A stretch of 6,674 bases of DNA from an uncultured Collinsella sp. GTDB lineage: Bacteria > Actinomycetota > Coriobacteriia > Coriobacteriales > Coriobacteriaceae. The stretch is from NCBI GenBank assembly GCA_900549275.1, contig URNU01000081.1, positions 1 to 6,674 on the forward strand. The letters run 5' to 3'. How positions within the stretch are numbered: position 1 is the first letter of the stretch; every line of letters begins with the position of its first letter. Positions 6,192 through 6,674 of the stretch are shown here, in pieces. The notes under the pieces are model-generated. The model saw nothing but the letters and a program-made list of their open reading frames with translations, had not been told where the DNA came from and did not search any database. The position numbers and the translations under genes are program-made.

Positions 6192-6251
6192 CTGGTTGCA
6201 GATTAAAGCCCGCGGTGGGGTGCCCGGGCACAAGATCCGAAAGGGTTGAAC

Positions 6252-6674
6252 ATGTTCGATATGGTTTCACGCCGCGGTTTTGTCTCGCTTTCTGCTGCCG
6301 CCGCCGGCCTTGGCCTTGCTGGCTGCTCGGGCAACAAGACGTCCGAGCCCGCTGGTTCCGATGCCGGCTCCGCCAAGTCTTCCTCTAAGAAGAAGGCTGT
6401 CAAGCTGCAGGTCTTTGCTGCCAACTCGCTCGAGAAGGCCCTGCCCGAGGTCCAGGAGCTCTACACCGACCAGACCGGCGCCACGTTTGCCGACACGCAG
6501 TTTAAGGCCTCCGGCGACCTTGTCGAGCAGATGCGCGCCGGTGCCGCCGTCGACGTGCTCATCACGGCTTCCAAGGGTACCATGGACGACGCCGAGGCCG
6601 CCGAGCTCGTCGACGCCGCCACGCGTGAGGACATGTTCGTCAACGACCTCGTGATCATTCGCGCCGAGGGCTCC
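6252..6674 (+). CDS. modA: Molybdate ABC transporter substrate-binding lipoprotein ModA, 5' part
   Basis: The frame is open from the ATG at 6252 to the end of the window (141 codons), so the gene continues beyond it. The N-terminus has a twin-arginine motif SRRGFVSL (6-13), a short hydrophobic stretch and the lipobox GLAGC (21-25), with Cys25 as the lipidation site. A Ser/Lys-rich linker (26-49) follows, as in lipoproteins. The mature domain shows LQVFAANSLEKAL (52-64) and ASGDLVEQMRAGAAVDVLITAS (86-107 overall), matching the two oxyanion-binding Ser loops of ModA (Ser59 and Ser87). It should capture molybdate, or tungstate, outside the membrane for a ModBC importer expected downstream. The start is supported by AAAGGG (6240-6245), six bases upstream. 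It lies just after moeA-moaB but has its own promoter. About half of the protein is visible, so a sulfate- or tungstate-specific relative is not excluded. Confidence 0.88.
   Translation, partial: MFDMVSRRGFVSLSAAAAGLGLAGCSGNKTSEPAGSDAGSAKSSSKKKAVKLQVFAANSLEKALPEVQELYTDQTGATFADTQFKASGDLVEQMRAGAAVDVLITASKGTMDDAEAAELVDAATREDMFVNDLVIIRAEGS

Noticed and set aside
6220..6231. GTGCCCGGGCAC palindrome in the modA leader
   Set aside because: A 12-base perfect palindrome is expected about once by chance in this window, and a stem with no loop would need partial opening; no molybdenum cofactor riboswitch is recognisable around it.

Overview
The window is GC-rich bacterial chromosome with tightly packed genes. 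The gene set, the codon choice and two long palindromic intergenic repeats resemble gut Actinobacteria of the class Coriobacteriia. Collinsella or a close relative is my best guess, from memory of its repeats and not from any search. No rRNA, tRNA, CRISPR array, transposase or phage gene is visible.

Layout: (1) 1-327, the 3' end of an MFS drug-efflux-type transporter on the + strand. (2) 486-1064, xanthine phosphoribosyltransferase xpt (+), with no purine riboswitch in its short leader. (3) 1092-1127, a perfect 15-bp-arm palindrome followed by a T-run. (4) 1148-1528, a small GGQ-motif release-factor-like protein (+), probably a ribosome-rescue factor. (5) 1537-1607, a second, longer palindrome filling the gap between convergent genes. 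(6) 2577-1615 and 4086-2665, a minus-strand pair: a diacylglycerol/lipid kinase family protein, and upstream of it a CLC anion transporter whose motifs look like the fluoride/proton antiporter (CLC-F) branch. (7) 4296-6048, a + strand moeA-moaB pair for the last two steps of molybdenum cofactor synthesis, closed by an intrinsic terminator. (8) 6252-end, the 5' part of modA, the molybdate-binding lipoprotein of an ABC importer. It has its own TATAAT promoter overlapped by an 11-bp inverted repeat that looks like an operator, and it runs off the window open.

The right-hand third is a molybdenum module: ModA captures molybdate outside the cell, MoaB adenylates molybdopterin, and MoeA inserts molybdate into it. 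The left part is a row of unrelated housekeeping or accessory genes.

I see no convincing undescribed multi-gene system. The points most worth a second look are the operator-like repeat at the modA promoter, the two palindromes bracketing the release-factor-like gene, and the fluoride-type selectivity motif in a CLC transporter that has no fluoride riboswitch.
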